A DNA stretch of 64,000 nt from Nitrososphaerota archaeon (lineage in GTDB: Archaea > Thermoproteota > Nitrososphaeria > Nitrososphaerales > Nitrosopumilaceae). Shown here in pieces: positions 15,457 through 24,408 of this stretch. How positions within the stretch are numbered: position 1 is the stretch's first letter; the number at the start of each line of letters is the position of its first letter. Both the position numbers and the translations under genes were made by a program. The notes under the pieces were generated by a model. That model saw only the letters and a program-made list of their open reading frames with translations. It did no database searches and was not told where the DNA came from. The stretch covers positions 1-64,000 of the forward strand of contig JACRJT010000034.1 in the NCBI GenBank assembly GCA_016215465.1. The letters run 5' to 3'.

Positions 15457-16263
15457 CTAACTAGGGGGTTGTGTAAATACACCATAGATAGTAGTGCCCT
15501 GATCTCCTTGTGGATTGTAAACAGAAGATGACACTGTACCATAGTCTGAGTGCTCCACTATCATTTCAATTATGTGAGGGCTAGTTGATATGTCATTTAC
15601 ATTAGTATCGAATTTTGATGAAAAGAATTCGCCTGTAAATAATTGCTTTTCAGAGTTCCGTAATGTCACTGTTACTTTTACTGTTTTTCCAGACGTATCT
15701 TCATACTGGATAGAAACTGTATTGTCATCATGTCGTATTGTCTTTAGCTGTAAAGTCTCAAAGATTTTTGACTGTGGTAACGATTCTACTGTAATTGCTT
15801 CTGCATTTACGGGGTTAGTTGTTTCTGTTATTTTTACTGGTTCTTGTTTTTGAAATTTGCATTTTTCCAAATCGATTGTATGCGTTAGTTCTTTTTTGCC
15901 ATTTACTGTCTTTGCCATTTGGGGAACCGAGATCTTGCATTTTTGTTGCTCCTCCTCTCTTTCATACACTTGACCATAGTAGGTTTGCTGTTTTGGTGAG
16001 ATTATTTTGTCCTGTATTTGTTTGACTGGGTTTAGATCGTCTGCACTTGGAGTTATTGCCTCAATTTTGTTTTCTACGGTATCGACTGTTTGATCTATTG
16101 TACCACTTACTGTATGAATCGTGTTGTCTTTGAGATCATTAACGTCGTCTGCAACGGCATTAAAAGCGATATTAGCACTGGAAGGCAATTTTACTAAATA
16201 TGGATAAAGAGAAAACCCGCCTACAATTAGTATTGCACTTATTATGACTAGTTTTAGTAACAT
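15457..16263 (-). CDS. membrane-anchored exported protein, unknown
   Basis: 268 residues. Residues about 3-22 are an N-terminal membrane anchor. A helical, Asn/Asp/Thr-rich stalk follows (about 30-90), then a beta-rich domain with many Thr/Val strands and two cysteines (CKIS and EKCKF). It faces the outside of the cell if the anchor is as read. It ends 8 bases before crcB on the same strand. No family recognised. Confidence 0.72.
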   Translation of the reverse strand: MLLKLVIISAILIVGGFSLYPYLVKLPSSANIAFNAVADDVNDLKDNTIHTVSGTIDQTVDTVENKIEAITPSADDLNPVKQIQDKIISPKQQTYYGQVYEREEEQQKCKISVPQMAKTVNGKKELTHTIDLEKCKFQKQEPVKITETTNPVNAEAITVESLPQSKIFETLQLKTIRHDDNTVSIQYEDTSGKTVKVTVTLRNSEKQLFTGEFFSSKFDTNVNDISTSPHIIEMIVEHSDYGTVSSSVYNPQGDQGTTIYGVFTQPPS

Positions 16264-16337
16264 CCAACCAAACGTTTTGTAATTATGATAAAAGTTCAGA
16301 AACTCATTCTAGCTGAGTAAATAGGAAAAAAAGCTGA

Positions 16338-16727
16338 CTAATCAGTTAGCCATTCTATTACACGCTCGATGTTCTTTGAGCGTATGGTTATTTTGATTGG
16401 TCCCAAGGCGGATTCTTCTGCGTGTTCACAAAGTGAAATGCTATTGACAAAAGCGGCCTGCTTGTTGAGATAAAACCAAGTTTCATCACCATCCAAATTG
16501 TTGTCCAAAAAACGCAAGTATACATTTTGTGAGCGATGCTTTTGAATTGACTCATGAATTTTTGATAGCGACTCTATTTCCCTTGATGTTGCGGTGATGG
16601 AGCCTGTGTTTATTTTGAATTCTACGTTGTTTAGCACATTTGCCATTACTTGTTCGACTTTTTTTGGATCTTCAGAAGGATTGATCTCGCAGTATGCCTC
16701 TATTTTACAGTCTAAAACTGGGATCAA
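16338..16727 (-). CDS. UPF0201-family RNA-binding-like protein
   Basis: 129 residues. The layout (an acidic start with EINPSEDPKKVEQVMANVL, then ESLSKIHESIQKHR and LYFLNKQAAF-like helices) matches the archaeal UPF0201 family, small RNA-binding-fold proteins without a settled function. It is directly downstream of the UPF0200 kinase-like gene (1-base gap), a pairing I know from other archaea. Confidence 0.75.
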   Translation of the reverse strand: MIPVLDCKIEAYCEINPSEDPKKVEQVMANVLNNVEFKINTGSITATSREIESLSKIHESIQKHRSQNVYLRFLDNNLDGDETWFYLNKQAAFVNSISLCEHAEESALGPIKITIRSKNIERVIEWLTD

Positions 16728-16728
16728 T

Positions 16729-17277
16729 TTACCTTAGCCATTTTTGGATGATGTCATATGCAGTGTCAATAAGCTCAGAAACTGCAAGGTTGTTGTTTGA
16801 TATGGTCTCATCTGCAAGTGCAATTGATGCACTAATACCAACGCCAATTTCCCTGTTGTCACGTTCATCAAACATTGTTCTATCGTGAGGATCATCAGAT
16901 CTTGCCCGTACAGTTAGAAAATTAAAACGAATGTCAGTTGATGCATGAATTGCCAATAATTTGACTGTTGCAATTTTTTTCAAAACTTCAATTTCTGCAT
17001 TAGAGCGAACTCCATCTATTACAACAACATCAGATTTTGAATTGATAATTTGATCCTTGATTAGTTCTGCCACTGCACCTTGCCCGTTTTTTTCACGTAG
17101 TTCAAGCATTAGCTTGCCAAGGTTCTGGCCTGTTGGTTCAAGGTTTCTTTTTTTTGCCTCAGTACGAACAGCATCTCCCATGTTGATGCTTGCGAATCCT
17201 TTTTGTTGTAGGCCGGACGCAATTGTGGACTTGCCGGCTCCTGGCATTCCCGTAAGACATACGATTAGTTTTGGCAA
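16729..17277 (-). CDS. UPF0200-family P-loop kinase
   Basis: 182 residues. GMPGAGKST (about 9-17) is a Walker A motif; the adenylate/dephospho-CoA kinase-like lid follows (RARSDDPHDRTMFDERDNRE). The family is archaeal and resembles dephospho-CoA kinase in fold, but the natural substrate is not certain. Start ATG 17277. It is transcribed away from thpR, sharing a 72-base promoter region. Confidence 0.85.
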   Translation of the reverse strand: MPKLIVCLTGMPGAGKSTIASGLQQKGFASINMGDAVRTEAKKRNLEPTGQNLGKLMLELREKNGQGAVAELIKDQIINSKSDVVVIDGVRSNAEIEVLKKIATVKLLAIHASTDIRFNFLTVRARSDDPHDRTMFDERDNREIGVGISASIALADETISNNNLAVSELIDTAYDIIQKWLR

Positions 17278-17349
17278 TTATGCTGGTTTTTTGTGCCTAG
17301 CGTATGAAGCTACCGGAAGCCATTAAAAAGCCGAAAACGAAAATCTGTA

Positions 17350-17889
17350 ATGCGTACTTTTGTTTCAGCAGAGATAACAGATCAAGGCATTTTAAATTCA
17401 ATAAAAAATTTGCAATCCAATCTTAGAATCGAAGCAAAGCCTGTAGAATTGCAAAACATGCACTTTACATTATTGTTTCTTGGTGAAATATCAGAAGATA
17501 TGGCGCAAAGAGTACAAAATGAGCTAAAAACTATCCAGTTTGATTCATTTGATATAAGCTTTGAGGGAGTTGGCGCATTTCCAAAGCCAAGATTTCCAAG
17601 AGTCGTGTGGATTGGAATAAAAGACGGTGCTGGAGAGCTTGTGGAACTTGCAAAAAGTGTAGAAAAAAAATTATCACCTCTTGGATTTAAAAGTGATAAA
17701 GAATTCAAACCACATATTACGCTATTTAGAATTAAAAATAAAATTGACGACATTACAGGTGAATTGGCAAAATATTCAAATGAAAAGTTTGGCTCGCAGA
17801 AAATTTCAGAAATTAAATTCAAAAAAAGTGTTCTTACGCCAAGTGGTCCAATCTACTCTGATTTACAGGTGGTAATGGCATCAAGATGA
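17350..17889 (+). CDS. thpR: RNA 2',3'-cyclic phosphodiesterase ThpR (LigT family)
   Basis: 179 residues with the two catalytic H-x-T motifs, HFTLLFLGE (about 38-46) and HITLFRI (about 121-127). The enzyme opens 2',3'-cyclic phosphates on RNA ends, a product of tRNA splicing. Its stop overlaps the CCA enzyme gene by 4 bases, so it is cotranscribed with a tRNA end-maturation enzyme. Confidence 0.92.
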   Translation: MRTFVSAEITDQGILNSIKNLQSNLRIEAKPVELQNMHFTLLFLGEISEDMAQRVQNELKTIQFDSFDISFEGVGAFPKPRFPRVVWIGIKDGAGELVELAKSVEKKLSPLGFKSDKEFKPHITLFRIKNKIDDITGELAKYSNEKFGSQKISEIKFKKSVLTPSGPIYSDLQVVMASR

Positions 17890-19220
17890 AAATTCTAAAA
17901 CGGATAGAAAGAATTGTTATTCCTAATGCCAAGCTGCAACAACACAAAAAATCGATTGTAGATGACGTACTAGATCTTGTGCAAAAACAAATTGCAAGAT
18001 ATCCCCAAGTGACTGGAATTGAGGTAGGGGGCTCTTATGCAAAAGGAACTTGGCTTCCGGAAAAAGCAGACATTGACATTTTCATTAAATTCCAAACCAG
18101 TGTGTCTGAGAAGGATTTTGCAAATCTTGGAAAGAAGATTGGCTTTGATGCGCTAAAAGACTTCAAGCCATACATCAGATATGCAGAACATCCATTCGTT
18201 GAGGCAAAAATCAAGGATACCAAGGTGAATCTAGTTCCCTGTTATGATGTGGAGGAAGGAAAGTGGAAGAGTTCTGCTGACAGGTCCACTTTTCACACAA
18301 AATTCATGAAAAAATCACTCTCAGAATCCATGAAAAATGAAGTCAGAATACTCAAAAGATTTCTTATGGATAACGACATTTACGGTGCAGAGATTGCAAG
18401 GCAGGGCTTTAGTGGATATGTAGCAGAGGTGTTGGTACTGAATTTTGGAAACTTTCTTGGAGTACTCAAGGCAGTATCCGAGATAAAGCAAGGTCAAGTC
18501 ATTGGAAATGCAACAAAAGAGTTTGACACCCCAATAGTAATCATGGATCCTATCGACGGAAAAAGAAATCTTGCTGCTGCTATTTCAACTGACAACATTG
18601 GAAACTTTGTGTTTGTATCAAGAGCATTTCTGAAAGATCCTTCAATTAGATTTTTTATGCCTAGAAAAATTCAAAAGGTACCTCCAAATATAATCAAGAA
18701 CACACTAGTGTTGACATTCAGATACAGGCCACGAAGTCCAGACATAATTTGGGGCCAAGTAAAGAGGGCGACAAATTCAATTGCAACACAAATAGGACAG
18801 GCCGGCTTTATTGTATTGAAAAAATCAGCTCTAGTCGAGGAGAGTACTTCGAGTGCCGCATTGTTGTTTTTGTTGCAATCAACCAAACTAGATGAAAGCT
18901 ATCTTAGGATTGGGCCAGATTTCTTTAGTGCTGATTTTTCTGCAAAGTTCATCACGGCTAACAAGAAGAAGAGCATAATGATGTGGGTAAACGATGACGG
19001 CAAGGTATGTTCTCTTCAGAAAAGGCCACAATCGGACGCATTGCTATTGGTAAGTGACTTGCTGAAAAAGAATATTGAAAAATCCGGAGTATCGGCCGGA
19101 TTAAAAGAAGACATCATACGTTTCAACCTTGTATTGGGCAATAAAATAACAAGCAAATCCATTAAAGAGGCAATTGCAAAACTTGTCTCAACTGATGAAA
19201 CAATCTTTTCTTCCAGTTGA
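17886..19220 (+). CDS. cca: CCA tRNA nucleotidyltransferase, archaeal class I
   Basis: 444 residues, normal for archaeal CCA-adding enzymes. The nucleotidyltransferase signature GGSYAKGTWLPEKADIDIFI (47-66) holds the metal-binding carboxylates. It adds CCA to tRNA 3' ends without a template. Overlap with thpR upstream and the kinase gene downstream suggests an operon thpR-cca-kinase-glycosylase. All three tRNA genes in the window lack encoded CCA, so the enzyme is required. Confidence 0.96.
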   Translation: MKILKRIERIVIPNAKLQQHKKSIVDDVLDLVQKQIARYPQVTGIEVGGSYAKGTWLPEKADIDIFIKFQTSVSEKDFANLGKKIGFDALKDFKPYIRYAEHPFVEAKIKDTKVNLVPCYDVEEGKWKSSADRSTFHTKFMKKSLSESMKNEVRILKRFLMDNDIYGAEIARQGFSGYVAEVLVLNFGNFLGVLKAVSEIKQGQVIGNATKEFDTPIVIMDPIDGKRNLAAAISTDNIGNFVFVSRAFLKDPSIRFFMPRKIQKVPPNIIKNTLVLTFRYRPRSPDIIWGQVKRATNSIATQIGQAGFIVLKKSALVEESTSSAALLFLLQSTKLDESYLRIGPDFFSADFSAKFITANKKKSIMMWVNDDGKVCSLQKRPQSDALLLVSDLLKKNIEKSGVSAGLKEDIIRFNLVLGNKITSKSIKEAIAKLVSTDETIFSSS

Positions 19221-19953
19221 TAGGCTAATCCAAGAACCATACTCTGGAATACTTGGATATCCAAAGGCCACAAAAAAGCAGATTGCCTTGAGAATTGTAG
19301 AGCTGCAAGAACTTGGAATATCCGGAGTATTGTTTGAGGGCCCTATGACAATAGGCACTGTAAACGTGCTCGGAAAGGGATATGCAGGAATTGTTGTTTT
19401 GGCAAAAAAGGGAACAAAAAAAATTGCGCTGAAAATTAGAAGGACTGATTCGCCAAGGAAAACCATGGAGCAGGAAACCATTCTGCTGCGAGCGGCAAAC
19501 AAGGCAGGTGTTGGGCCTATCTTACTTCATAGCAGCAAGAATTTTATCGTGATGGAGTATCTTGACGGCAAGAAAATTTTTGACTGGATAAGCGATCTAA
19601 GGGGAAAGGGAAGTGCATCCAAACTAAAAGTAGTCATAAAAAAAGTGCTTTCTGATTGTTACAGGTTAGATACAGCCGGGATTGATCATGGAGAGTTGAG
19701 CAACATCACGAAGCACGTCATTGTTGGAAAATCAGTCAAGATGATTGACTTTGAGAGCTCAAGCCTTGAGCGAAGAGTATCAAATGTTACATCAGCCACA
19801 CAAGCCATTTTCATTGGCTCAGGCCTTGCAAAAACAGTCCAGAAAATTTACAGTGTTCCACCAAGACCAAAAATCATCAGTGTATTACGGGAATATAAGA
19901 AACAACGAACACAGCAAAGTTTTGATAATGTACTTGAAATACTAAAGATCTGA
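19195..19953 (+). CDS. predicted serine/threonine protein kinase (COG2112 type)
   Basis: Start set at ATG 19195 (252 residues), overlapping cca by 26 bases; an in-frame codon at 19174 is less likely. A glycine loop (GKGYAGIVV), the ATP lysine in ALKIRR and the catalytic region with DHGELSN and MIDFESS are visible, so it is a small eukaryote-like kinase of the kind found in archaea. Position in a tRNA-processing operon may hint at target, but nothing more. Confidence 0.85.
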   Translation: MKQSFLPVDRLIQEPYSGILGYPKATKKQIALRIVELQELGISGVLFEGPMTIGTVNVLGKGYAGIVVLAKKGTKKIALKIRRTDSPRKTMEQETILLRAANKAGVGPILLHSSKNFIVMEYLDGKKIFDWISDLRGKGSASKLKVVIKKVLSDCYRLDTAGIDHGELSNITKHVIVGKSVKMIDFESSSLERRVSNVTSATQAIFIGSGLAKTVQKIYSVPPRPKIISVLREYKKQRTQQSFDNVLEILKI

Positions 19954-19954
19954 G

Positions 19955-20560
19955 TTGTCAGAAAAAGTAATAAAATTTTTAAAAAAAGATCCAAAGCTGG
20001 CAGAAATAATTTACCAAGTTGGGGAATACAAAATCAGTCTTGTGAAAAATCCATACAGATCTCTGATTGACGCAATAATAACACAGCAGCTTTCCGGCGC
20101 AGCTGCAGATTCAATTTCAAAAAAATTCCAAAAATTATACCAAAAATATCCAAAGCCAATAGATGTGATCAATACTTCTGATTCAAAACTTCGATCAGTA
20201 GGACTGTCCAAAATGAAAGTGACTTACATCAAGGATTTGTCAGAAAAAATCCAATCAAAAGAACTGAAAATCAGTTCCCTAAAGGACAAATCAGACGAAG
20301 AGGCAATAACGCATTTGACACAGGTCAAAGGAATTGGCAGGTGGACTGCAGAAATGTTTCTGATTTTTTCACTTGGCAGACTAGATGTTCTGCCTGTTGG
20401 CGATTTGGGCCTCAAAAAAGGTATACAGCGCCTTTATTCCATGCCTGATCTTCCCGAAAAAGAGGAAATTGAGGGAATCGCTGAAAAATGGCGTCCATAT
20501 CGAACGGTTGCAACATGGTACATTTGGAAAAGCCTTAACCAGTTTGACAAAATTGGATAA
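19955..20560 (+). CDS. DNA-3-methyladenine glycosylase, AlkA/HhH-GPD type
   Basis: 201 residues, TTG start at 19955 one base after the kinase gene. The hairpin-helix-hairpin LTQVKGIGRWTAEMFLIF (about 117-134) is followed by PVGDLG, which holds the catalytic Asp. It flips out and removes alkylated purines. There is no N-terminal AlkA domain, so it is the short archaeal/MagI-like version. Confidence 0.92.
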   Translation: MSEKVIKFLKKDPKLAEIIYQVGEYKISLVKNPYRSLIDAIITQQLSGAAADSISKKFQKLYQKYPKPIDVINTSDSKLRSVGLSKMKVTYIKDLSEKIQSKELKISSLKDKSDEEAITHLTQVKGIGRWTAEMFLIFSLGRLDVLPVGDLGLKKGIQRLYSMPDLPEKEEIEGIAEKWRPYRTVATWYIWKSLNQFDKIG

Positions 20561-20590
20561 AACTAGAATTGAGTAGTACCTTTTATTATT

Positions 20591-21577
20591 ATGAAGACGG
20601 ATTTAATGAGGTTGCAAAGTGTAATTTTTGTCTTGACTGTCATTGTTACCATGTTTGTTGCAAGCTCATCTTACACAATGCAGCTTGCATATGCAGAAGA
20701 AATTCCGAATTTTATAAAAAACAAAATAAGTTCTTGGGTTTCCAACCAGAAAGAAAATGATTTTTCAGATGCGATGGTTGATCTGAACAATCTTGGAATT
20801 CTCAAAGCCAAAATCACACCAAAACAAAACATTTACTCTTTGCCAAATTATGGCGAAACGACTCTTATTAAAATCTCAGGAAAGACAGGCGAGCACGGCG
20901 ATGCAAAATACGTCTCTCTTGTTGTAGTAGATCCAAATAGTATCAAGTCAGAATATACTGTTCCAGTGTTGGAGAGCGGATCATATTCCACAGTGATCCC
21001 TTTAACGTATAACTCGCCAAAGGGGACATACGTCATAACAGCACAGTACGAGGGAAAAAGGCTTCCAGAATCATTCTTTTATGTCGAGTATCCAAATACG
21101 ACAACTCCAAGCTGGGTCACAGGCGTTGCAAAATGGTGGCTTGACAAAAAAATTACAGATGAGGATTTTCTTGCAGGAATTAACTATCTGATTAACAACA
21201 AAATAATCAAGTTTGGCGCATACAATACAGTTCAGGAATCGATATTGGACGTAAGCGTGGACGGGCAAAAAGCAGTTAGACGTGGTGCTGTACAAAACAT
21301 TTCAGTTCATGTTACAGATGCAGGCATCCCCGTAGACGGCGCAACCGTGTTTGTGCGTGTGGAGGATTACGGTGAGGACGTTTTTGAAGAATTCAAAGGA
21401 TTTACAGACTCTAAAGGAAATTACAGTGTTTCATGGGAGATTAGCAAGGATTTCCCAAATCTCAAAACCCTGCTAGCATATGTGGATGTGACTGATGGCT
21501 TATCATCTACCACCAAGGTGTTTACATTTGAGGTGTATTGTCTGTGTGGAGAGCCAAACTGCAAGTGCCGCACTTGA
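20591..21577 (+). CDS. secreted protein with Trp-rich motif and Ig-like domain
   Basis: 328 residues. A signal peptide (about 1-35, ending TMQLAYAEE) is followed by a domain with a helical start (KNKISSWVSNQK), a beta region, and the motif PSWVTGVAKWWLDKKITDED at about 176-195 with GINYLINNKII after it, well known in thaumarchaeal exported proteins. The C-terminal 110 residues look like a Big/Ig domain and end in a Cys cluster (YCLCGEPNCKC). A related motif occurs in the protein at 47708-48799. Function unknown. Confidence 0.8.
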   Translation: MKTDLMRLQSVIFVLTVIVTMFVASSSYTMQLAYAEEIPNFIKNKISSWVSNQKENDFSDAMVDLNNLGILKAKITPKQNIYSLPNYGETTLIKISGKTGEHGDAKYVSLVVVDPNSIKSEYTVPVLESGSYSTVIPLTYNSPKGTYVITAQYEGKRLPESFFYVEYPNTTTPSWVTGVAKWWLDKKITDEDFLAGINYLINNKIIKFGAYNTVQESILDVSVDGQKAVRRGAVQNISVHVTDAGIPVDGATVFVRVEDYGEDVFEEFKGFTDSKGNYSVSWEISKDFPNLKTLLAYVDVTDGLSSTTKVFTFEVYCLCGEPNCKCRT

Positions 21578-21583
21578 AAATAA

Positions 21584-21658
21584 TGGGACCGGTGAGATTT
21601 GAACTCACGATCTCTAGCACCCCAGGCTAGCATCTTAACCAAGCTGGACTACGGCCCC
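21584..21658 (-). tRNA. tRNA-Pro (anticodon GGG)
   Basis: The minus strand gives GGGGCCG/CGGTCCC as acceptor stem (one G-T pair), a GTC/GAT D stem, CTAGC-CTGGGGT-GCTAG as anticodon arm with GGG at 34-36, and GTGAG-TTCAAAT-CTCAC as T arm. Discriminator A, no encoded CCA, no intron. 75 nt. Reads CCC and CCU proline codons. Confidence 0.95.
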
Positions 21659-21713
21659 CAAAAATTGGAACAAATTATGAAATTATAAATCGTCGGTTCA
21701 GCTAATAGAGGTC

Positions 21714-21923
21714 ATGAAACTCTGCTCCATTTGTCACAAAATTTCTGCGACAGATGATGATCATCTTCATTGTAAAGAAAAGCTGAGAATCGAGTTGGAG
21801 GCAGAGGACTTCAAAAGTAGCATTCCTGAAAAACTAGACATGGCAAAAAACACAGGCGATGTTCAAACAGACATCAAGGCGTTACTTGGTCATATGTCAA
21901 GAGAAAAGAAAACCGAATCATAG
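21714..21923 (+). CDS. 69-residue zinc-binding protein, unknown
   Basis: C4-x2-C7 with H8 at the start and H17-x-H19-C20 shortly after (MKLCSICHK, then DDDHLHCKEK) look like a small treble-clef/zinc-knuckle fragment; the rest is a charged helix. ATG at 21714 lies after AATTATAAATCG, a TATA box 25-37 bases upstream. The stop overlaps the convergent oxidoreductase gene by 6 bases. Confidence 0.65.
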   Translation: MKLCSICHKISATDDDHLHCKEKLRIELEAEDFKSSIPEKLDMAKNTGDVQTDIKALLGHMSREKKTES

Positions 21924-23057
21924 CCATTTTTCTAGCCGTTCTTTTTCGAATTGTTCCTTTTCTTCCATGTGTTCAGTTGCTGGCTTGTCAAGTCGTGTTA
22001 TTGGATTTGGCTCTGCAAACATGTCAACGTAAACATATCCGGCAGTTGTTCCCATCTCAACAAAACAACCGCCTTTTCCTTCAAAGATTAAATTTGTTTT
22101 TTCCTTTCTTATCTGAAAGATGATATCCTGTGCAACTGCAACACCTTGACCTTCTGCAAATATCCCAGCCTTTGGGACTGCAATTTTATCTGTAACCATC
22201 ATGTTTGTGACATCGCCAACAGCATAGACCTTATCGAATTGTGTCTTGCAGTCTCGCTTCACAGGAATAAACATTCCTTCCTGTGCAAGTCCTGTGTCAT
22301 AGATTACTTGGGGTGCCTTGTGCGGAGGAACAGCAATCAGTAAATCAAAATTTGCAGTACTGTTATCTTCGAATTTCAACGTGTTTTGCTCAACAGATAC
22401 GATTCTGTGTGAGCCGTGAAACTTGATGTTCTCTGATTCCAGAATGTCTAAGAGTTGTTTGCTTACCTCAGGACCTGCTGCAGGAAGCGTGATTGATCCC
22501 AAACTGTAAAAATCAATTGAGATGTTTTTTCTGGTTCCAATTTCTTGTAACATAGAATTGATTATCAGTGCCGCTTCAAACGGAGCGGGCGGACACTTGT
22601 ATGGCATTCCAGTAATTGCAAATGCAATCTTGCCTGCTTTCATATCTAGTATTTTTTGTCTGATCTCTGATACGTGTTCTAAATCATATAGGATCATTCC
22701 GTTTGCAGAAAGACCGATGATTTTTTCAGGCGCAAGCTCAACTCCTGCAGCTACAATCAGATAATCGTAAGAAAGTTCCTTTGTTGCAGTTTTTACTTTC
22801 TTTTGGCTTGTATCGATTAATGTTACCTGCTCATTTACAAAATCAATTCCTTTCTTTACTATTGTACTTAATGGTCTTTTTGAAGTCTCAAATTTTCTTG
22901 TTCCCTTTATGATCCAAAGCTTAACTAGATCCATCATGAAATAGTCTTTTTTATCAATAACGATAATTTTTGCATCAGACGGGAGATTTGCCCGTAGTTC
23001 GTTTGCTGCTGCAAGTCCACCAAATCCCCCACCGATAATGAGAATTTGTATTGTCAT
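21918..23057 (-). CDS. FAD-dependent NAD(P)H/sulfide:quinone-type oxidoreductase
   Basis: 379 residues. IIGGGFGGLAAANELRA (about 7-23) is the FAD-binding Rossmann motif; KCPPAPFEAAL (about 154-164) resembles the cysteine region of sulfide:quinone reductases and NDH-2 relatives; AVGDVTN (about 276) is the second FAD motif. It probably transfers electrons from an organic or sulfide donor to quinone at the membrane. Only one of the SQR cysteines is obvious, so NDH-2-like or FCSD-like function stays possible. Confidence 0.85.
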   Translation of the reverse strand: MTIQILIIGGGFGGLAAANELRANLPSDAKIIVIDKKDYFMMDLVKLWIIKGTRKFETSKRPLSTIVKKGIDFVNEQVTLIDTSQKKVKTATKELSYDYLIVAAGVELAPEKIIGLSANGMILYDLEHVSEIRQKILDMKAGKIAFAITGMPYKCPPAPFEAALIINSMLQEIGTRKNISIDFYSLGSITLPAAGPEVSKQLLDILESENIKFHGSHRIVSVEQNTLKFEDNSTANFDLLIAVPPHKAPQVIYDTGLAQEGMFIPVKRDCKTQFDKVYAVGDVTNMMVTDKIAVPKAGIFAEGQGVAVAQDIIFQIRKEKTNLIFEGKGGCFVEMGTTAGYVYVDMFAEPNPITRLDKPATEHMEEKEQFEKERLEKWL

Positions 23058-23058
23058 T

Positions 23059-23823
23059 CTACCGTTCTTGTGTTACTGGTCTGATCAGAATTTCATTGAC
23101 ATTTACGTGACTTGGCGATTCTACTGCATACAAGATTGCATTTGCGATGTCTTCTCCCTGTAATGCCTCCATCTTCTTTGTAGATTCGACAAATGATTTG
23201 AGATTGTCATCCGTTATGGTGTTTGTGAGCTCAGTTGCCACAACGCCTGGCTCAATACATGTTACCCGTATGCCAGAGCGCTGGCTGAATTCTTGTCGTA
23301 GTCCTTCGCTTATGGCAGTAACTGCGTGCTTTGTTGCACAGTAAACCGTTCCTGAAGGAAAGACGATTCTTCCTGCAACAGATGAAATATTGACAATATG
23401 TCCTGATTTTTTTGCATACATGTGCGGGATCACGGCAGCTGTGCAATAGAGCACTCCCTTTATGTTGACGTCAATCATTTGATCCCATTCGTTTACTTTG
23501 AGATTTTTCATAAAACTCAGTGGCATCAAACCTGCATTGTTTACTAGAATATCCACAGCTCCCCATTTTTTGATCACTGTATCAACAAACGAGTCACAGT
23601 CTGATTTTTTTGTCACATCAAGTTTCTGGACTAATACCTCGCCGCCGTTTTTAGTAATTTGATCTTTTAATAATTCCAATTTATCGATGCGCCTTGCACC
23701 GACTGCTACCTTTGCTCCCGCCTTTGATAGTGCCAAGGCAGTTACGTATCCAATGCCGCTGCTTGCACCGGTAACTATGGCAACCTTATCTTTTATCATT
23801 ACATTCAGTTTGGTTTTGATCAT
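23059..23823 (-). CDS. short-chain dehydrogenase/reductase
   Basis: Start chosen at ATG 23823, about 30 bases downstream of a TAATAAA promoter element; ATGs at 23841 and 23799 are alternatives. TGASSGIG (about 19-26 from this start), NNAG and the full catalytic S and YCATK are present. The fold is that of NADP-dependent alcohol/oxo-acid reductases. It ends 2 bases before the flavoprotein, so both may be cotranscribed. Confidence 0.9.
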   Translation of the reverse strand: MIKTKLNVMIKDKVAIVTGASSGIGYVTALALSKAGAKVAVGARRIDKLELLKDQITKNGGEVLVQKLDVTKKSDCDSFVDTVIKKWGAVDILVNNAGLMPLSFMKNLKVNEWDQMIDVNIKGVLYCTAAVIPHMYAKKSGHIVNISSVAGRIVFPSGTVYCATKHAVTAISEGLRQEFSQRSGIRVTCIEPGVVATELTNTITDDNLKSFVESTKKMEALQGEDIANAILYAVESPSHVNVNEILIRPVTQER

Positions 23824-23882
23824 TGTTTTATGTTTTTGCAAAAACTTTACAGTTTATTAGATGACGAAACCAAATGTAGCCA

Positions 23883-24101
23883 TTGAAGAAGGTCAATTGC
23901 GCATATTGCGGCAACGAAACAGAGTTACCGTTTGAGTGTAATTACTGCAAAGATCCTTTCTGTTCTGAGCACAGGCTGCCAGAAGAACACAGGTGTGTCA
24001 AGCTATCTCAGATCAGAGCAAAACGATTTGGGCAAAAAAGTATAATTAGAGAGCAAAAGGGCGGAATTTTCAAAAAAATGTTTCGTAGACGGAAAAACTA
24101 G
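23883..24101 (+). CDS. AN1-like zinc finger protein
   Basis: 72 residues, TTG start at 23883. C6-x2-C9, C18, C21, C26, H29 with H35-x-C37 follow the AN1/dyskeratosis-type zinc finger (CAYC, CNYCKDPFCSEH, EEHRC). The C-terminus is a basic tail (KKMFRRRKN). In archaea such proteins are common and of unknown role; ubiquitin-related functions of eukaryotic AN1 proteins should not be transferred. Overlaps the convergent gene by 4 bases. Confidence 0.8.
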   Translation: MKKVNCAYCGNETELPFECNYCKDPFCSEHRLPEEHRCVKLSQIRAKRFGQKSIIREQKGGIFKKMFRRRKN

Positions 24102-24373
24102 TACAGTGATCTACCAGGTCTTAATTTTGAGAGTCTTGCCTGATAGAACAATGCTGCGGCAAGCGCAAACAAGACAAGCGCTGTAAGCCAGTGCGCAGTA
24201 ATCAGGGTCAGATAGGCAATCGCAAATCCAATAGAAAGTATTGCCTGTGTTGTCAGCTTTATCCAGTTTTTGAGCTTGATTATTCTGCCCACCATTTCTA
24301 CGAGAAACAGCCCTGCAACAGGATAGATGGTAAGTAAGAGAAAGTCTATGACATCAACGTTGAGGTGCGACAT
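24098..24373 (-). CDS. small membrane protein, unknown
   Basis: 91 residues with three hydrophobic helices (about 8-27, 38-58 and 61-80), no charged or Cys motif in them. Start ATG 24373. Its stop overlaps the AN1 gene. No family recognised. Confidence 0.65.
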   Translation of the reverse strand: MSHLNVDVIDFLLLTIYPVAGLFLVEMVGRIIKLKNWIKLTTQAILSIGFAIAYLTLITAHWLTALVLFALAAALFYQARLSKLRPGRSLY

Positions 24374-24408
24374 CTTTGATTATTGTTTTGGCAAGTCGGT
24401 ATAATTAT

